Assembly: GCF_019890725.1 (NCBI RefSeq)
Contig: NZ_JAINZZ010000007.1
Coordinates: forward strand, 184,253-248,252
Reading direction: 5' to 3'
Origin: Actinacidiphila acidipaludis
GTDB lineage: Bacteria > Actinomycetota > Actinomycetes > Streptomycetales > Streptomycetaceae
DNA: 64,000 nucleotides
Part shown: in pieces, positions 49,976 through 58,493 of the stretch
Position numbering within the stretch: position 1 is the first letter of the stretch
Layout of the letters: each line of letters opens with the position of its first letter
The notes under the pieces: model-generated
Told to the model about the DNA's origin: nothing
Seen by the model: the letters and a program-made list of their open reading frames with translations, nothing else
Databases searched by the model: none
Made by a program: the position numbers and the translations under genes

Positions 49976-50014
49976 AGCGTTGGAGCCGGCCGGGAGTTCC
50001 GGGGGAGTGCGGGC

Positions 50015-50797
50015 TCACAGCCAGCCGTTCTGCCGGGCCGCCCGCACCGCCTCCATGCGATTGCGGGTCCCCGTCTTGCCGATCGCCGACGACAGGTAGT
50101 TGCGGACGGTGGACTCCGACAGGAACACCCGGCCGGCGATGTCCGCCACCGTCGCGCCGTCCGCGGCCGCGTTCAGCACGTCCTGCTCGCGCTGGGTCAG
50201 CGGGCTCGGCCCGGCGCTGAGCGCCGCCGCGGCCAGCGCCGGGTCGATCACCCGCTCGCCGCGCAGCACCCTGCGGATCGCGACCGCCAGGTCCTCGACC
50301 GGGCCGTCCTTGACCAGGAACCCGGCCGCACCCGCCTCCATCGCCCGGCGCAGATACCCGGGCCGGCCGAAGGTGGTCAGGATCAGCACCCGGCACGACG
50401 GCAGCCGGGTGCGCAGTTCCGCCGCCGCGTCCAGGCCGCTGCGGCCGGGCAGTTCGATGTCCAGCAGCGCGATGTCCGGCCGCACGGCCACCGCCTCGGC
50501 CACGATCCGGTCGCCCGCCGCCACCTGGGCCACGACCTCGATGTCGTCCTCCAGGCCGAGCAGCAGGGCGAGCGCGCCGCGCATCATCCCCTGGTCCTCG
50601 GCCAGCAGCACGCGGATCCGCCGCGTCTCCTCCGCGCCGGGCCGCGTCTGCTCCACGCCCGGCCGCGTCCCCTCCGCCTCCCCGCCGGATGCGCCGCCCC
50701 GCGCGGCGTCCGTCCCCGCCCGGCCGCCCGGACCACCCGGCACCCCGGAGGAGGACGTCGTGGACGGTCCGGCCTGGTCGGGGTGCGCGTCACTCAT
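50015..50797 (-). CDS. NarL/LuxR-type response regulator
   Basis: A 260-residue DesR/LiaR-like response regulator. After a 60-residue Gly/Ala/Thr-rich N-terminal extension the receiver domain begins RIRVLLAEDQGMMRGALALLLG (acidic pocket), with phospho-acceptor Asp in RPDIALLDIELPGRSG and conserved Thr/Lys in LILTTFGRPGYLRRAMEAGAAGFLVKDGP. The LuxR domain is SPLTQREQDVLNAAADGATVADIAGRVFLSESTVRNYLSSAIGKTGTRNRMEAVRAA. The gene follows the histidine kinase by 25 bp, and TAACCT is 6 nt before its ATG, so it may also be transcribed alone as a leaderless mRNA. The extension is unusual for the family. Confidence 0.94.
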   Translation of the reverse strand: MSDAHPDQAGPSTTSSSGVPGGPGGRAGTDAARGGASGGEAEGTRPGVEQTRPGAEETRRIRVLLAEDQGMMRGALALLLGLEDDIEVVAQVAAGDRIVAEAVAVRPDIALLDIELPGRSGLDAAAELRTRLPSCRVLILTTFGRPGYLRRAMEAGAAGFLVKDGPVEDLAVAIRRVLRGERVIDPALAAAALSAGPSPLTQREQDVLNAAADGATVADIAGRVFLSESTVRNYLSSAIGKTGTRNRMEAVRAARQNGWL

Positions 50798-50822
50798 GGC
50801 CACAGGTTAGTTCCCGTCCCCC

Positions 50823-52190
50823 TCACGCGGGCGCCCCTTCCCCGGCGGCCACATCGGCGGCCACCTCGGCGGGCGCCTCCTCCTCGACCGGCAGCGCCGC
50901 CGTGACGCGGAACCCGCCGCTCGCCTCGGGCCCGTACTCCAGGCTGCCGCCCGCCGCGGCCAGCCGCTCGGTCAGCCCGCGCAGCCCGGTGCCGACCCTG
51001 GTCTGCACCGCCGTCCCCCCGGCGGCCGCCGCGCGTCGGGCCGGGGAGCCGTTGTCGGAGATGACCAGCCGGGCCCGACCGCCGCTGGTCGCCAGTTCGA
51101 TGCCCGCCTGCGTGGCCCCGCTGTGCCGCACCACGTTGGTGACGCCCTCCCGCACCACCCAGCCCAGCAGCGCTTCGGTGTGCGGGGGCAGCGGCGGCCC
51201 GGACTCCTTCACCACGACCTCGATGTCGGCCGCGGTCAGCGCCGACCTGGCCCGGTCCAGCTCCGTCGACAGGCTGCCCTCGCGATAGCCCGTCACCGCC
51301 TCGCGGATCTCGGTGAGCGCCTGCCGCCCGACACCCTCGATGTCGGCGACCTGGACGAGCGCCGCGTCCATGTCGCGCGGCGCGAGCCGGCGGGCCGCCT
51401 CCGCCTTCACCACGATCACCGACAGGGTGTGCCCGAGCAGGTCGTGCAGGTCGCGGGAGAACCGCAGCCGCTCCTGCGCCACCGCCGAGCGGGCCAGCTC
51501 CTGCCGGGTCGCCTTGAGCTGCGCCACCGCGTGGAACAGCGTGATGATCACGGACACCACGAGCCCCGACAGGAACGTGCCGTAGGCCAGGCTCGCGGTC
51601 CCCCAGAAGCCGTCGTGGTGCAGCGACGCGATGACGCCGGCGGACGCGCTCAGCGGCATCAGCATCAGCCCGAGGTGACGGCGGCTGCGGGCGACGCTGC
51701 CCACGCCCAGCGAGACCAGGACGAACAGCAGCAGGAAGTTGCCGCCGAAGCCGATGGCCAGTGCCAGCGTGACCGCGGCCAGGGCGGCCAGCAGCCGCGC
51801 CGGGACGAGGCCGGTGCGCCACCGGTCGTGGAAGGCGGTGCGGATGGTGGCGACGTACAGCACGCAGAAGACCGCGAGACCGGCGCCCGCCACCCACGGA
51901 TGGCCGACCTGGCCCTTGAGGATGTCGGTGCCCGGGCCGATGGCCATCAGCAGCCAGGGGACGAGCGCCCCGCCGTCCGGGCCCTTGAGGTGCTCGATCT
52001 CCTCCTCGAAGGTCCTGTCCTTCCGCCACCAGGCTCTGCGGGCGCAGGCGTCGGCGCGGCCGGTGTCGTGGTCCTTGGTGTCGTGCAGCGGCATCGCGGT
52101 CGTCCCCGTCCCCGTGGTGTGCTCCGCCGTCCCGTACGGCGCAGCGGTCGGCGCCGGCGCGGTCGTGCGGTCACGCGGCCACGAGGTCAT
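50823..52190 (-). CDS. NarL-type sensor histidine kinase (HisKA_3)
   Basis: A 455-residue membrane histidine kinase. A cytoplasmic N-terminus (about 75 residues) precedes five to six membrane helices (about 80-235), then the dimerisation box FSRDLHDLLGHTLSVIVVKAEAARRL with phospho-accepting His, and the ATPase with N-box VVREGVTNVVRHSGA, D-box LVISDNGSP and G-box GTGLRGLTERLAAAGGSL. The sensor has no extracellular domain, so it probably senses membrane state. It is followed by its response regulator. ATG at 52190 overlaps the permease stop as ATGA, hence it belongs to the ABC exporter operon, the standard DesKR-like layout. Confidence 0.94.
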   Translation of the reverse strand: MTSWPRDRTTAPAPTAAPYGTAEHTTGTGTTAMPLHDTKDHDTGRADACARRAWWRKDRTFEEEIEHLKGPDGGALVPWLLMAIGPGTDILKGQVGHPWVAGAGLAVFCVLYVATIRTAFHDRWRTGLVPARLLAALAAVTLALAIGFGGNFLLLFVLVSLGVGSVARSRRHLGLMLMPLSASAGVIASLHHDGFWGTASLAYGTFLSGLVVSVIITLFHAVAQLKATRQELARSAVAQERLRFSRDLHDLLGHTLSVIVVKAEAARRLAPRDMDAALVQVADIEGVGRQALTEIREAVTGYREGSLSTELDRARSALTAADIEVVVKESGPPLPPHTEALLGWVVREGVTNVVRHSGATQAGIELATSGGRARLVISDNGSPARRAAAAGGTAVQTRVGTGLRGLTERLAAAGGSLEYGPEASGGFRVTAALPVEEEAPAEVAADVAAGEGAPA

Positions 52191-52939
52191 GCGGTGCGTG
52201 CCCCCCGCCGGTACGCGACGACAGCGTAACCGGCGAAGACCAGCAGCCAACCCCCCAGGACGACGACCGTTCCCAGCCCGGGACCCCGGTGGTCCAGCAC
52301 GCTCCACCCGAGGTCGCCGAAGCGGCGGGTCGGGGTCCAGCGGGAGACCGCGGCGAGCCAGCGGGGGAAGACCTGCGGCGGGATCCACAGCCCGCCGATC
52401 ACCGACAGCCCCATCATCGAGGCCATGCTGACCACGCCGGTGGCCTGGGCGCTCAGCGCGTAGCCGTTGCCGAGCCCGAGCAGGGTGAACGGGACGGTGC
52501 CCACCCAGAGCAGGCCCGCGACCGCCACCCACTGCCAGGCCGCCAGCCGCACGCCGTTGACCGCCGCGCCCGCGCCCAGCACCGTCACCAGCGCGGGCAG
52601 CACCACCACCGACGCGGTCAGCGCACGCCCCGCCACCACCTGCAGCGGGGTCAGCGGGGTGACGCGGAGCTGCCGCAGCCAGCCGCGGCCCTTGTCCTCG
52701 GCGACGCCGGTCCCGATGCCCAGCGCCGCGCCCAGCGCGCCGTAAGCGGCCATGCCGATCATCGCGTAGCGCGCGTAGTCGGCCTTGTCGGCGGCGTCGT
52801 CGCCCGCACCGAGGTTGGTGAACAGCAGGTACATCGCCAGCGGCACCGCGACGGAGGTGATCACGTACCCCGCGTCCCGCAGGGTGCGGCGCACTTCGAG
52901 CCGGGCGTAGCGCAGGACGGGGGTGAGGCGTCGGTTCAT
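52187..52939 (-). CDS. ABC-2 type exporter permease
   Basis: A 250-residue permease with six membrane helices of the ABC-2 (DrrB-like) group: N-terminal RYARLEVRRTLRDAGYVITSVAVPLAMYLLFTNLG, the conserved ALGAALGIGTGVAEDKGRGWLRQLRVTPLTPLQ coupling segment, and SMASMMGLSVIGGLWIPPQVFPRWLAAVSRWTPTRRFGDLGWSVLDH. It pairs with the upstream ATPase; start ATG 52939 overlaps the ATPase stop as ATGA. Substrate probably lipophilic (drug or lipid), as in DesKR/LiaRS-linked exporters. Confidence 0.94.
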   Translation of the reverse strand: MNRRLTPVLRYARLEVRRTLRDAGYVITSVAVPLAMYLLFTNLGAGDDAADKADYARYAMIGMAAYGALGAALGIGTGVAEDKGRGWLRQLRVTPLTPLQVVAGRALTASVVVLPALVTVLGAGAAVNGVRLAAWQWVAVAGLLWVGTVPFTLLGLGNGYALSAQATGVVSMASMMGLSVIGGLWIPPQVFPRWLAAVSRWTPTRRFGDLGWSVLDHRGPGLGTVVVLGGWLLVFAGYAVVAYRRGARTA

Positions 52940-53940
52940 CGGACGGCTCCCCTGGCGATGACGTTCGCGGTGGTGTTCGCGGTGGTGTTCGCGGTGGCGT
53001 TCCCTGTGACGTCCGCCGTGCACTGCCCCGTGCGGTCCCGGTCCTCCGCGGCAAGCGGTGCGGTCAGCGAGAGGAACGCGTCCTCCAGCCGGGCCGGGGT
53101 CACCTCCAGACGGCGCACGCGGCCGGCCGCGGCCAGCGCGACCACCGTCGCGTCGGAGTCGCCGGTCCGCAGCAGGGCACGGTCGCCGCGGACCTCGACG
53201 CCGGTCACGCCGGGCAGGGAGCGCAGGCCCTCGGTGCCGCGGCCGGCGAGGTCGAAGGAGACCAGCGTCCCGCCGACCGCCCGCTTGATCTGCTCGCCGC
53301 TGCCGTCGGCGACCGTCCTGCCCCGGTCGAGGACCAGGATCCGGTCGGCGTTCTCGTCCGCCTCCTCCAGGTAGTGCGTGGAGAACAGCACGGTGTTGCC
53401 GCGGGCGGCGTAGGCGCGCATCGAGTGCCAGAACGCGCGGCGCGCCTCCACGTCCAGTGCCGCGGTCGGCTCGTCCAGCACGATCAGCCACGGATTGCCC
53501 GCCACGGCCAGCGCGAACCGCAGGCGCTGGGCCTGCCCGCCGGACAGCCGGTCCACCCGGCGGGCCGCCAGCTCCTCGATCCCGGCGAGCGCGAGGGCCT
53601 CCCCGGTGGCCATCGGGTGCGGGTACGTGGCGGCGACGAACGCCACCAGCTCCCGGACGGTCACCCGCGGGATGGGGTGGCCGTCCTGCAGCATCGCCCC
53701 CACCTGCCCGGCCCGCACCGCCCGCGCCGGGTCCGCACCGAACAACTCCACCCGCCCGCCGTCCGGTTGGTCCAGCCCCAGCAGCAGGCTGATGGTCGTC
53801 GACTTGCCGGCGCCGTTGCGGCCCAGCAGCGCGAGGGTCTCGCCCCGGGCGATCTCCAGGTCCACCCCGGCGACGGCCTCGACCGCGCCGAACCTCTTGT
53901 GCACCGCCGTGAACCGTACGGCGGGAGCCATGGTCGTCAT
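52936..53940 (-). CDS. ABC exporter ATP-binding protein (DrrA-like)
   Basis: A 334-residue ABC ATPase: Walker A LLGRNGAGKST (about residues 37-47), Q-loop MLQDGH, signature LSGGQAQRL, Walker B LIVLDEPTAALD, switch His in STHYLEEAD. The C-terminal about 100 residues follow the DrrA pattern (VSFDLAGRGTEGLRSLPGVTGVEVRGD, RLEVTPARLEDAFLSLT). The last 25 residues are a TANTTANTTANVIAR repeat coded by a GTGGTGTTCGCG-type nonanucleotide-like repeat. TAGCGT lies 6 nt before the ATG (leaderless candidate), and three palindromes lie just upstream. It begins the four-gene exporter-regulator operon. Confidence 0.94.
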   Translation of the reverse strand: MTTMAPAVRFTAVHKRFGAVEAVAGVDLEIARGETLALLGRNGAGKSTTISLLLGLDQPDGGRVELFGADPARAVRAGQVGAMLQDGHPIPRVTVRELVAFVAATYPHPMATGEALALAGIEELAARRVDRLSGGQAQRLRFALAVAGNPWLIVLDEPTAALDVEARRAFWHSMRAYAARGNTVLFSTHYLEEADENADRILVLDRGRTVADGSGEQIKRAVGGTLVSFDLAGRGTEGLRSLPGVTGVEVRGDRALLRTGDSDATVVALAAAGRVRRLEVTPARLEDAFLSLTAPLAAEDRDRTGQCTADVTGNATANTTANTTANVIARGAVR

Positions 53941-54317
53941 GCTTCGACGCTAGGTGCGGGGGCGGGCCGCCGGTCAGAGGGGAAAGTCCCCGGTCCCGCG
54001 GGACAAATGTCACGGGCGGCCGGGCGGCCGTGTCACCCGGGCGGCCGGCCCGGCCCGGTCGTGCGATCCGCCAGTCCTCAGGCGCCGCCGCCGGCACCGC
54101 CGTTGGCGCGCGGAGGGCGGCACCGCAGGCGCCGCGCCCGCACCCGGTCCGGCCTTCCGACCAGGCTCCCGTCACCCTCCGTTGGCCCGGTGGATCGCCG
54201 CGGCACCGCCAAGGGTCATCTGCCGCTCCCCGTGCGGCCATCTCCGCGTCGCCGAACGGGTGTCGGGTGGAGCGGATGCCGGCCCTCCCGCCGGCACCCG
54301 AGACACAAGGACGCTCA
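53941..54317. other. 377-bp divergent intergenic region
   Basis: No gene is seen. On the left is the leaderless -10 box of the ABC operon (53947-53952) followed by three palindromes (53979-54011). No repeats or hairpins of note were found in 54030-54317, which must hold the promoter of the large secreted glycosidase. Confidence 0.65.
53979..54011. promoter_or_regulatory. three adjacent palindromes, candidate response-regulator sites
   Basis: GGGGAAAGTCCCC (53979-53991), GTCCCGCGGGAC (53993-54004, perfect) and GACAAATGTC (54002-54011) lie 27-60 bp upstream of the -10 box of the ABC-kinase-regulator operon. LuxR-type response regulators often autoregulate through such clustered dyads. Confidence 0.45.
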
Positions 54318-57300
54318 ATGAGACTCAGCGGTAAGAGAGTTGCGGGGGCGGCCGGACGCCGCACCGCGATGGTCACCGCACTGGCGCTGGCGCTGACGGG
54401 GGTGGCCGCCGGAGCGGCCACCGCCTCGGGCGCGGCCCACGACACCCCCGCCGCCGCGGACCACGCGGGCCGTCCGCCGGCCGGCAGCTGGCTGCCGAGC
54501 ACGCCGCAGAACTGGCCCCTCGTGGTGGACTACACCCGCACCCCCGCGGAGACCGTCACCCACGGCCTGCAGCACTACAGCGAGACCTACGACACCGTCG
54601 GCGGACGCCAGCACATCCAGGTGCTCACCGCCGACCTCGGCGACCCCAACCTGCGGGTCGGCACGGTCGAGGCCGGCGACACCCTGACGAACCCGGCCGA
54701 CGAGACCCCGTCCTCGATGGCCCACCGCACCCACGCGGTGGCCGGCGTCAACGGCGACTACTTCGAGATCCACGCCAGCGGCCGCCCGCTCGGCGGCATC
54801 ATGACCGACGGGCACCTGCTGAAGAGCCCCCAGCCGAACTTCGCCTCGGTGCTCGCCGTCAGGCCCGACGGCTCGATGGTGATGGGCCCGCAGACGTTCT
54901 CCGGCACCGTCACCGACGGCTCCGCGACCCGTGCGCTCACCTCGCTGAACACCGTCAACGACGCGGCGGCCGGCGGCATCACCGAGGTCACGCCCGACCT
55001 CGGCCAGGCCGACGGTCTGGCCAAGGCGTCCACGCTGGTCCTCGGCCACACCGCCGCGGGCGGCTTCGTGGTGGACACCGTGCAGACCGGCGTGACCTCC
55101 GTGCCGAAGCTCGCCGCCGGCACGCTGGGCCTGCTCGGCGCGGGCGACGGCGGCCAGTGGCTGAGCGCCACCGTGCACACCGGCGACACCGTGGGCCTGG
55201 CGTCCCGGCTGTCTCCTGATAACGATGTCAGCCAGCTGATCAGCGGCGTCGACACGCTGGTGAAGGACGGTCAGGTCTACCAGGATCCGACCGGCACCCC
55301 GCCCAGCGGCACCAACCCGGAGACCGCGGTCGGCATCACCAAGGACGGCCGCCACGCCATCGTCGTCGCCATCGACGGCCACGGCGGCGCGGAGACGGCC
55401 TTCGGCGTCACCGCTCAGCAGGCCGCGGGCTACCTGGTCGCCCACGGCGCCTGGACCGCGATGCTCTTCGACGGCGGCGGCTCCACCGGCATGGTCAGCC
55501 GCGCCCCGGGCGCCGACCAGGCCGAGGTCGTCAACACGCCCTCCGACCTGCCCGGCAACACCGAGCGCCCGGTCGCGAACGGGATCTTCTTCTACTCCAC
55601 GGCCAAGGTCGCCGGACCGGCCGTCAAGGTCGCGGTGAACGGCGGCAAGCCCGTCACCACCGTGACCGGCGGCGCCGTCCCGGTGCCGGTGTACGGCGTG
55701 GACAAGGACGCCAACCCCGCCGCCGGCACCCTGCGCGTGCGCGTCGAACCGGCCTCGCTCGCGACCTGGGCCGACGGGAAGCTGACGCCCCTGCGCACCG
55801 GCACCGGCCGGATCATCGCCTCCGACGGCCGCGCCGTGACGTCCCAGAAGCTGACCGTCGCCGACCGGCTCGACACGCTCGGCGTCTCCCCGGACACGGC
55901 GGACCTCGGCAACGGCGCCACCCAGCAGCTCACGCTGTCCGGCACCGTCAAGGGCGGCGGCCAGGTGCAGATCCCGGCCGAGGCGGCCACCTGGAAGGTC
56001 ACGCCCGCCGGTCTCGGCACGGTCGACGCCCACGGCCTGTTCACCGCGGACGCCGCCCAGGGCGGTCTCGCCGACGTCACCGCGACCGTGGCCGGCGCCA
56101 CCGCCCACACCTCCGTCGCGGTCGGCAGCGTCAGCAGGACGATCGACCCGATGAGCAGCCTGGACAACTGGCGGCTCAGCACCAACTCCACCGGCAAGCC
56201 CGCCACGCTGAGCGCCGACCCCGGCGTCGTGGCGCCCGGCTCCACCGCCTCCGGGTCGCTGCGGCTGGACTACTCGATGCCCGCCGGCGCCGGCGTCAAG
56301 CAGCTCGTGCTCGCCCCCAAGGTCACCCTGACCACCGACACCGACAACGGGCAGGTCCCCACCGGCATCGGCGTGTGGATCAAGGGCGACGGCAACGGCA
56401 TCGAGCTCGCCGAGCGCTACATCGGCGTCAACGGCACGTCCACCACGCTCTACCCGACGTACGTCACCTGGAACGGCTGGCACCTCGCGGTCGCCCAGCT
56501 CCCGGCCGGGATGCAGTTCCCGCTGACCATCGGGTTCGTGGACTTCCTCGCGATCAGCCCGAGCACGTCCTACAGCGGTTCGCTCGACGTCGGCGGCCTG
56601 CAGGCCCTGTACTCGCCGCGGCCGGTCACCACCCCCGCGTACCAGGCGATCCCGCAGAACCCCTCCTGGCTGTCCTACGAGGAGGACTCCGCGGACTTCG
56701 CCAAGGGCGGCAGCACACTGCTCGCCGGTGACGACGCGCACATGCTCGCGAGCGACCCCGGGTCGGTCAGCGGCAACGTGGTGGACTCCATCGCCAAGCG
56801 GCTGCCCACCCTGACCCCGCAGGCCCGCCCGGACGCCGCGCAGTTCCTCGGCGACATGGCCGACGACGGCAAGCTGCCCGACCTGCGGTACGCCAAGGCG
56901 AAGATGGACTCCCTCGGCATCCCCGAGAAGGACATCGTCGGCAACCACGAGATCACCCAGGGCGCCGACGCCGAGAACGGCAACTACAGCGCGACGTTCG
57001 GCGCCACGCACTACGCGTACCCGTTCGGCGGGGCGCAGGTCGTCGTCACCGACAACTCGCACGGCAGCCTGCAGTCCTCCGACCCCTTCCAGGACCCGAC
57101 GGGCGAGCAGTACCCGTGGCTGGTCCAGCAGTTGACCGCGGCCACCGCCAAGGACGTGCTGGTCGTCACGCACATGCCCGCCTACGACCCGCACCCGGCG
57201 GCCAACAGCCAGTTCACCGACCGCTGGGAGGCGCGGATGTACCTGCGCCTGGTGCAGCGCTTCCAGCAGACGCACCCGGGGCAGCACGTGGTCATGATGT

Positions 57301-57779
57301 ACGGCCACGCCCGCGGCTTCGCCGAGCAGATCCTCGACCCCGAGGGCAACAGCGTGACCACCGCCGAGGGCGGCATCCCGCAGTTCACCTTCGCCGACCT
57401 GGGCATGCCGGCCTACGCGCCCGCGGACCAGGGCGGGTTCTACCACTTCGGCCTGCTGCACGTGGGGACGAACGGGTCCCTGCAGTTCACGGTCGAGCCG
57501 GCCCTGTCGTCCATCACCGTGACGGCGCCCGCGTCCCCGCTGGCCCCCGGCGCCCAGGCCGTGCTCACGGCCACCGGCGCCCAGGTCGGCGGCGACAACA
57601 TCGCCCCGCTGACGATCCCGATCGCGGACCCGGCGTCCCACGTCTGGTCCTCGTCCGACCCCCGGGTCGCCTCGGTGGACCCGGCGACGGGACGCGTCAC
57701 GGCCCGCCACGCGGGCACGGCGACGGTGTCGGTCACGTCCGGTGGCGTGACGGCGTCGGCGCAGGTCACCGTGCGGTGA
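54318..57779 (+). CDS. secreted phosphodiester glycosidase - metallophosphoesterase fusion with Ig-like domains
   Basis: A 1153-residue secreted protein. Residues 1-45 are a signal peptide. A phosphodiester-glycosidase (NAGPA) domain spans about 60-430 with AVAGVNGDYFE, AVGITKDGRHAIVVAIDGHGG and TAMLFDGGGSTGMV. A Big-2/Ig-like region and a carbohydrate-binding-like beta-sandwich fill about 430-790. Residues about 800-1060 are a calcineurin-like phosphoesterase: DDAHML (DxH, about 806), GDMADD, GNHE (about 875), THMP (about 951), and GHARG in place of the usual GHxH. A C-terminal Ig-like domain (about 1065-1153) ends SAQVTVR. ATG at 54318 follows AAGGA. Likely target: a cell-wall or exopolymer with phosphodiester-linked sugars. 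Both catalytic domains look complete apart from the Arg variant. Confidence 0.92.
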   Translation: MRLSGKRVAGAAGRRTAMVTALALALTGVAAGAATASGAAHDTPAAADHAGRPPAGSWLPSTPQNWPLVVDYTRTPAETVTHGLQHYSETYDTVGGRQHIQVLTADLGDPNLRVGTVEAGDTLTNPADETPSSMAHRTHAVAGVNGDYFEIHASGRPLGGIMTDGHLLKSPQPNFASVLAVRPDGSMVMGPQTFSGTVTDGSATRALTSLNTVNDAAAGGITEVTPDLGQADGLAKASTLVLGHTAAGGFVVDTVQTGVTSVPKLAAGTLGLLGAGDGGQWLSATVHTGDTVGLASRLSPDNDVSQLISGVDTLVKDGQVYQDPTGTPPSGTNPETAVGITKDGRHAIVVAIDGHGGAETAFGVTAQQAAGYLVAHGAWTAMLFDGGGSTGMVSRAPGADQAEVVNTPSDLPGNTERPVANGIFFYSTAKVAGPAVKVAVNGGKPVTTVTGGAVPVPVYGVDKDANPAAGTLRVRVEPASLATWADGKLTPLRTGTGRIIASDGRAVTSQKLTVADRLDTLGVSPDTADLGNGATQQLTLSGTVKGGGQVQIPAEAATWKVTPAGLGTVDAHGLFTADAAQGGLADVTATVAGATAHTSVAVGSVSRTIDPMSSLDNWRLSTNSTGKPATLSADPGVVAPGSTASGSLRLDYSMPAGAGVKQLVLAPKVTLTTDTDNGQVPTGIGVWIKGDGNGIELAERYIGVNGTSTTLYPTYVTWNGWHLAVAQLPAGMQFPLTIGFVDFLAISPSTSYSGSLDVGGLQALYSPRPVTTPAYQAIPQNPSWLSYEEDSADFAKGGSTLLAGDDAHMLASDPGSVSGNVVDSIAKRLPTLTPQARPDAAQFLGDMADDGKLPDLRYAKAKMDSLGIPEKDIVGNHEITQGADAENGNYSATFGATHYAYPFGGAQVVVTDNSHGSLQSSDPFQDPTGEQYPWLVQQLTAATAKDVLVVTHMPAYDPHPAANSQFTDRWEARMYLRLVQRFQQTHPGQHVVMMYGHARGFAEQILDPEGNSVTTAEGGIPQFTFADLGMPAYAPADQGGFYHFGLLHVGTNGSLQFTVEPALSSITVTAPASPLAPGAQAVLTATGAQVGGDNIAPLTIPIADPASHVWSSSDPRVASVDPATGRVTARHAGTATVSVTSGGVTASAQVTVR

Positions 57780-57894
57780 CGCTTGCCGGCCGCGGCTGGA
57801 CGGTCGCCGCGGGGTGATTCGGGCGGTCCGCTGGATGCTCGCCGCGCGGTGACGTTTTCCGGCCGCGGCTGGACGGTCGCCGTGCGGTGACGCG
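57773..57894. repeat. 37-bp direct repeat duplicating the glycosidase stop region
   Basis: The block beginning GCGGTGACG at 57773, which holds the TGA stop, recurs at 57846-57882 with 34 of 37 identical bases. A third partial GTGCGGTGACGCG follows at 57882-57894. Confidence 0.85.
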
Positions 57895-57917
57895 GGCGGC
57901 GGCCGTACGAACGCCGA

Positions 57918-57948
57918 CGGGGTGCCCCCTGCCTTCGGGGGCACCCCG
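57918..57948. terminator. terminator hairpin
   Basis: A perfect 12-bp stem (CGGGGTGCCCCC and complement) with a 7-nt loop. It lies between the convergent glycosidase gene and the 45-residue gene. Confidence 0.85.
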
Positions 57949-58038
57949 CCGGTGCCGTCTGCCGTGGTGCCCGGCCGGTGGGCCGGGCGGTGGTGCTGCG
58001 GGCCGGCGGCGTTCCGGACCCTCGGACCGTCGGTGTGT

Positions 58039-58176
58039 CTAGTCGTCCTGCGGACGGCGGTGACGGCCGTGCGGGGCCTGACTCGTGTCGGACCGGTCGG
58101 CCTCGTCGGAGGAGGCGGACCCACGGTGGCGGCCCACCGCCTCGTGCGCGTGGTCGGTCGGCTTGGCGTCGGACAT
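58039..58176 (-). CDS. 45-residue acidic/His-rich small protein
   Basis: A 45-residue ORF, MSDAKPTDHAHEAVGRHRGS then ASSDEADRSDTSQAPHGRHRRPQDD, with a good GGGGAGAA ribosome-binding site 11 nt upstream of the ATG at 58176. It is hydrophilic, rich in His, Asp and Arg, probably disordered, and not seen as any known family. Its own hairpin-containing leader (TAAACT -10 at 58314-58319, GCGCAC/GTGCGC stem at 58210-58225) supports transcription. Codon positions fit the genome pattern. Real but unproven. Confidence 0.6.
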   Translation of the reverse strand: MSDAKPTDHAHEAVGRHRGSASSDEADRSDTSQAPHGRHRRPQDD

Positions 58177-58493
58177 GTGTGGTGTTCTCCCCGTAATCCC
58201 CGGTGAACTGCGCACCGTTGTGCGCCGGAAGCGCGCGAAAAGGGTGAAACCGCCCTCAGGAGGCGCCAGTTGGCGACCGTCACGGGCGGTACCCGGGTGC
58301 ACGACTTCGGGTGAGTTTACTGAGGAGGTTGACGGCTCGATCAACCGGGCGTCCCGGCGTGTCGCGGGCAGCCCGAGCGGCCGCCGGGGCGGTCGGGCCT
58401 GCGGGACGGGGGTGATGACCCGCAGGACGACGCCCGCGGGAGTGGTCCGCGGATCGGACGGCGACACCCGCGGCGGCACCGAGTGCGGCAGGT
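58177..58493 (-). other. 317-bp leader/intergenic region of the 45-residue gene
   Basis: No other gene is seen. It contains the proposed promoter (58314-58319), a GGTTGA/TCAACC inverted repeat (58327-58346), and a GCGCAC/GTGCGC hairpin (58210-58225) that would be in the RNA leader of about 130 nt. Confidence 0.55.
58314..58319 (-). promoter_or_regulatory. -10 box (TAAACT) of the 45-residue gene
   Basis: TAAACT on the minus strand with TTGATC 19 bp upstream (within the GGTTGA/TCAACC dyad). It would give an about 130-nt leader. Confidence 0.4.

Noticed and set aside
54315..58283. A 1322-codon minus-strand frame opposite the glycosidase fusion
   Set aside because: It mirrors the real secreted protein, which has a signal peptide, clear domains and a ribosome-binding site; the antisense frame has none.
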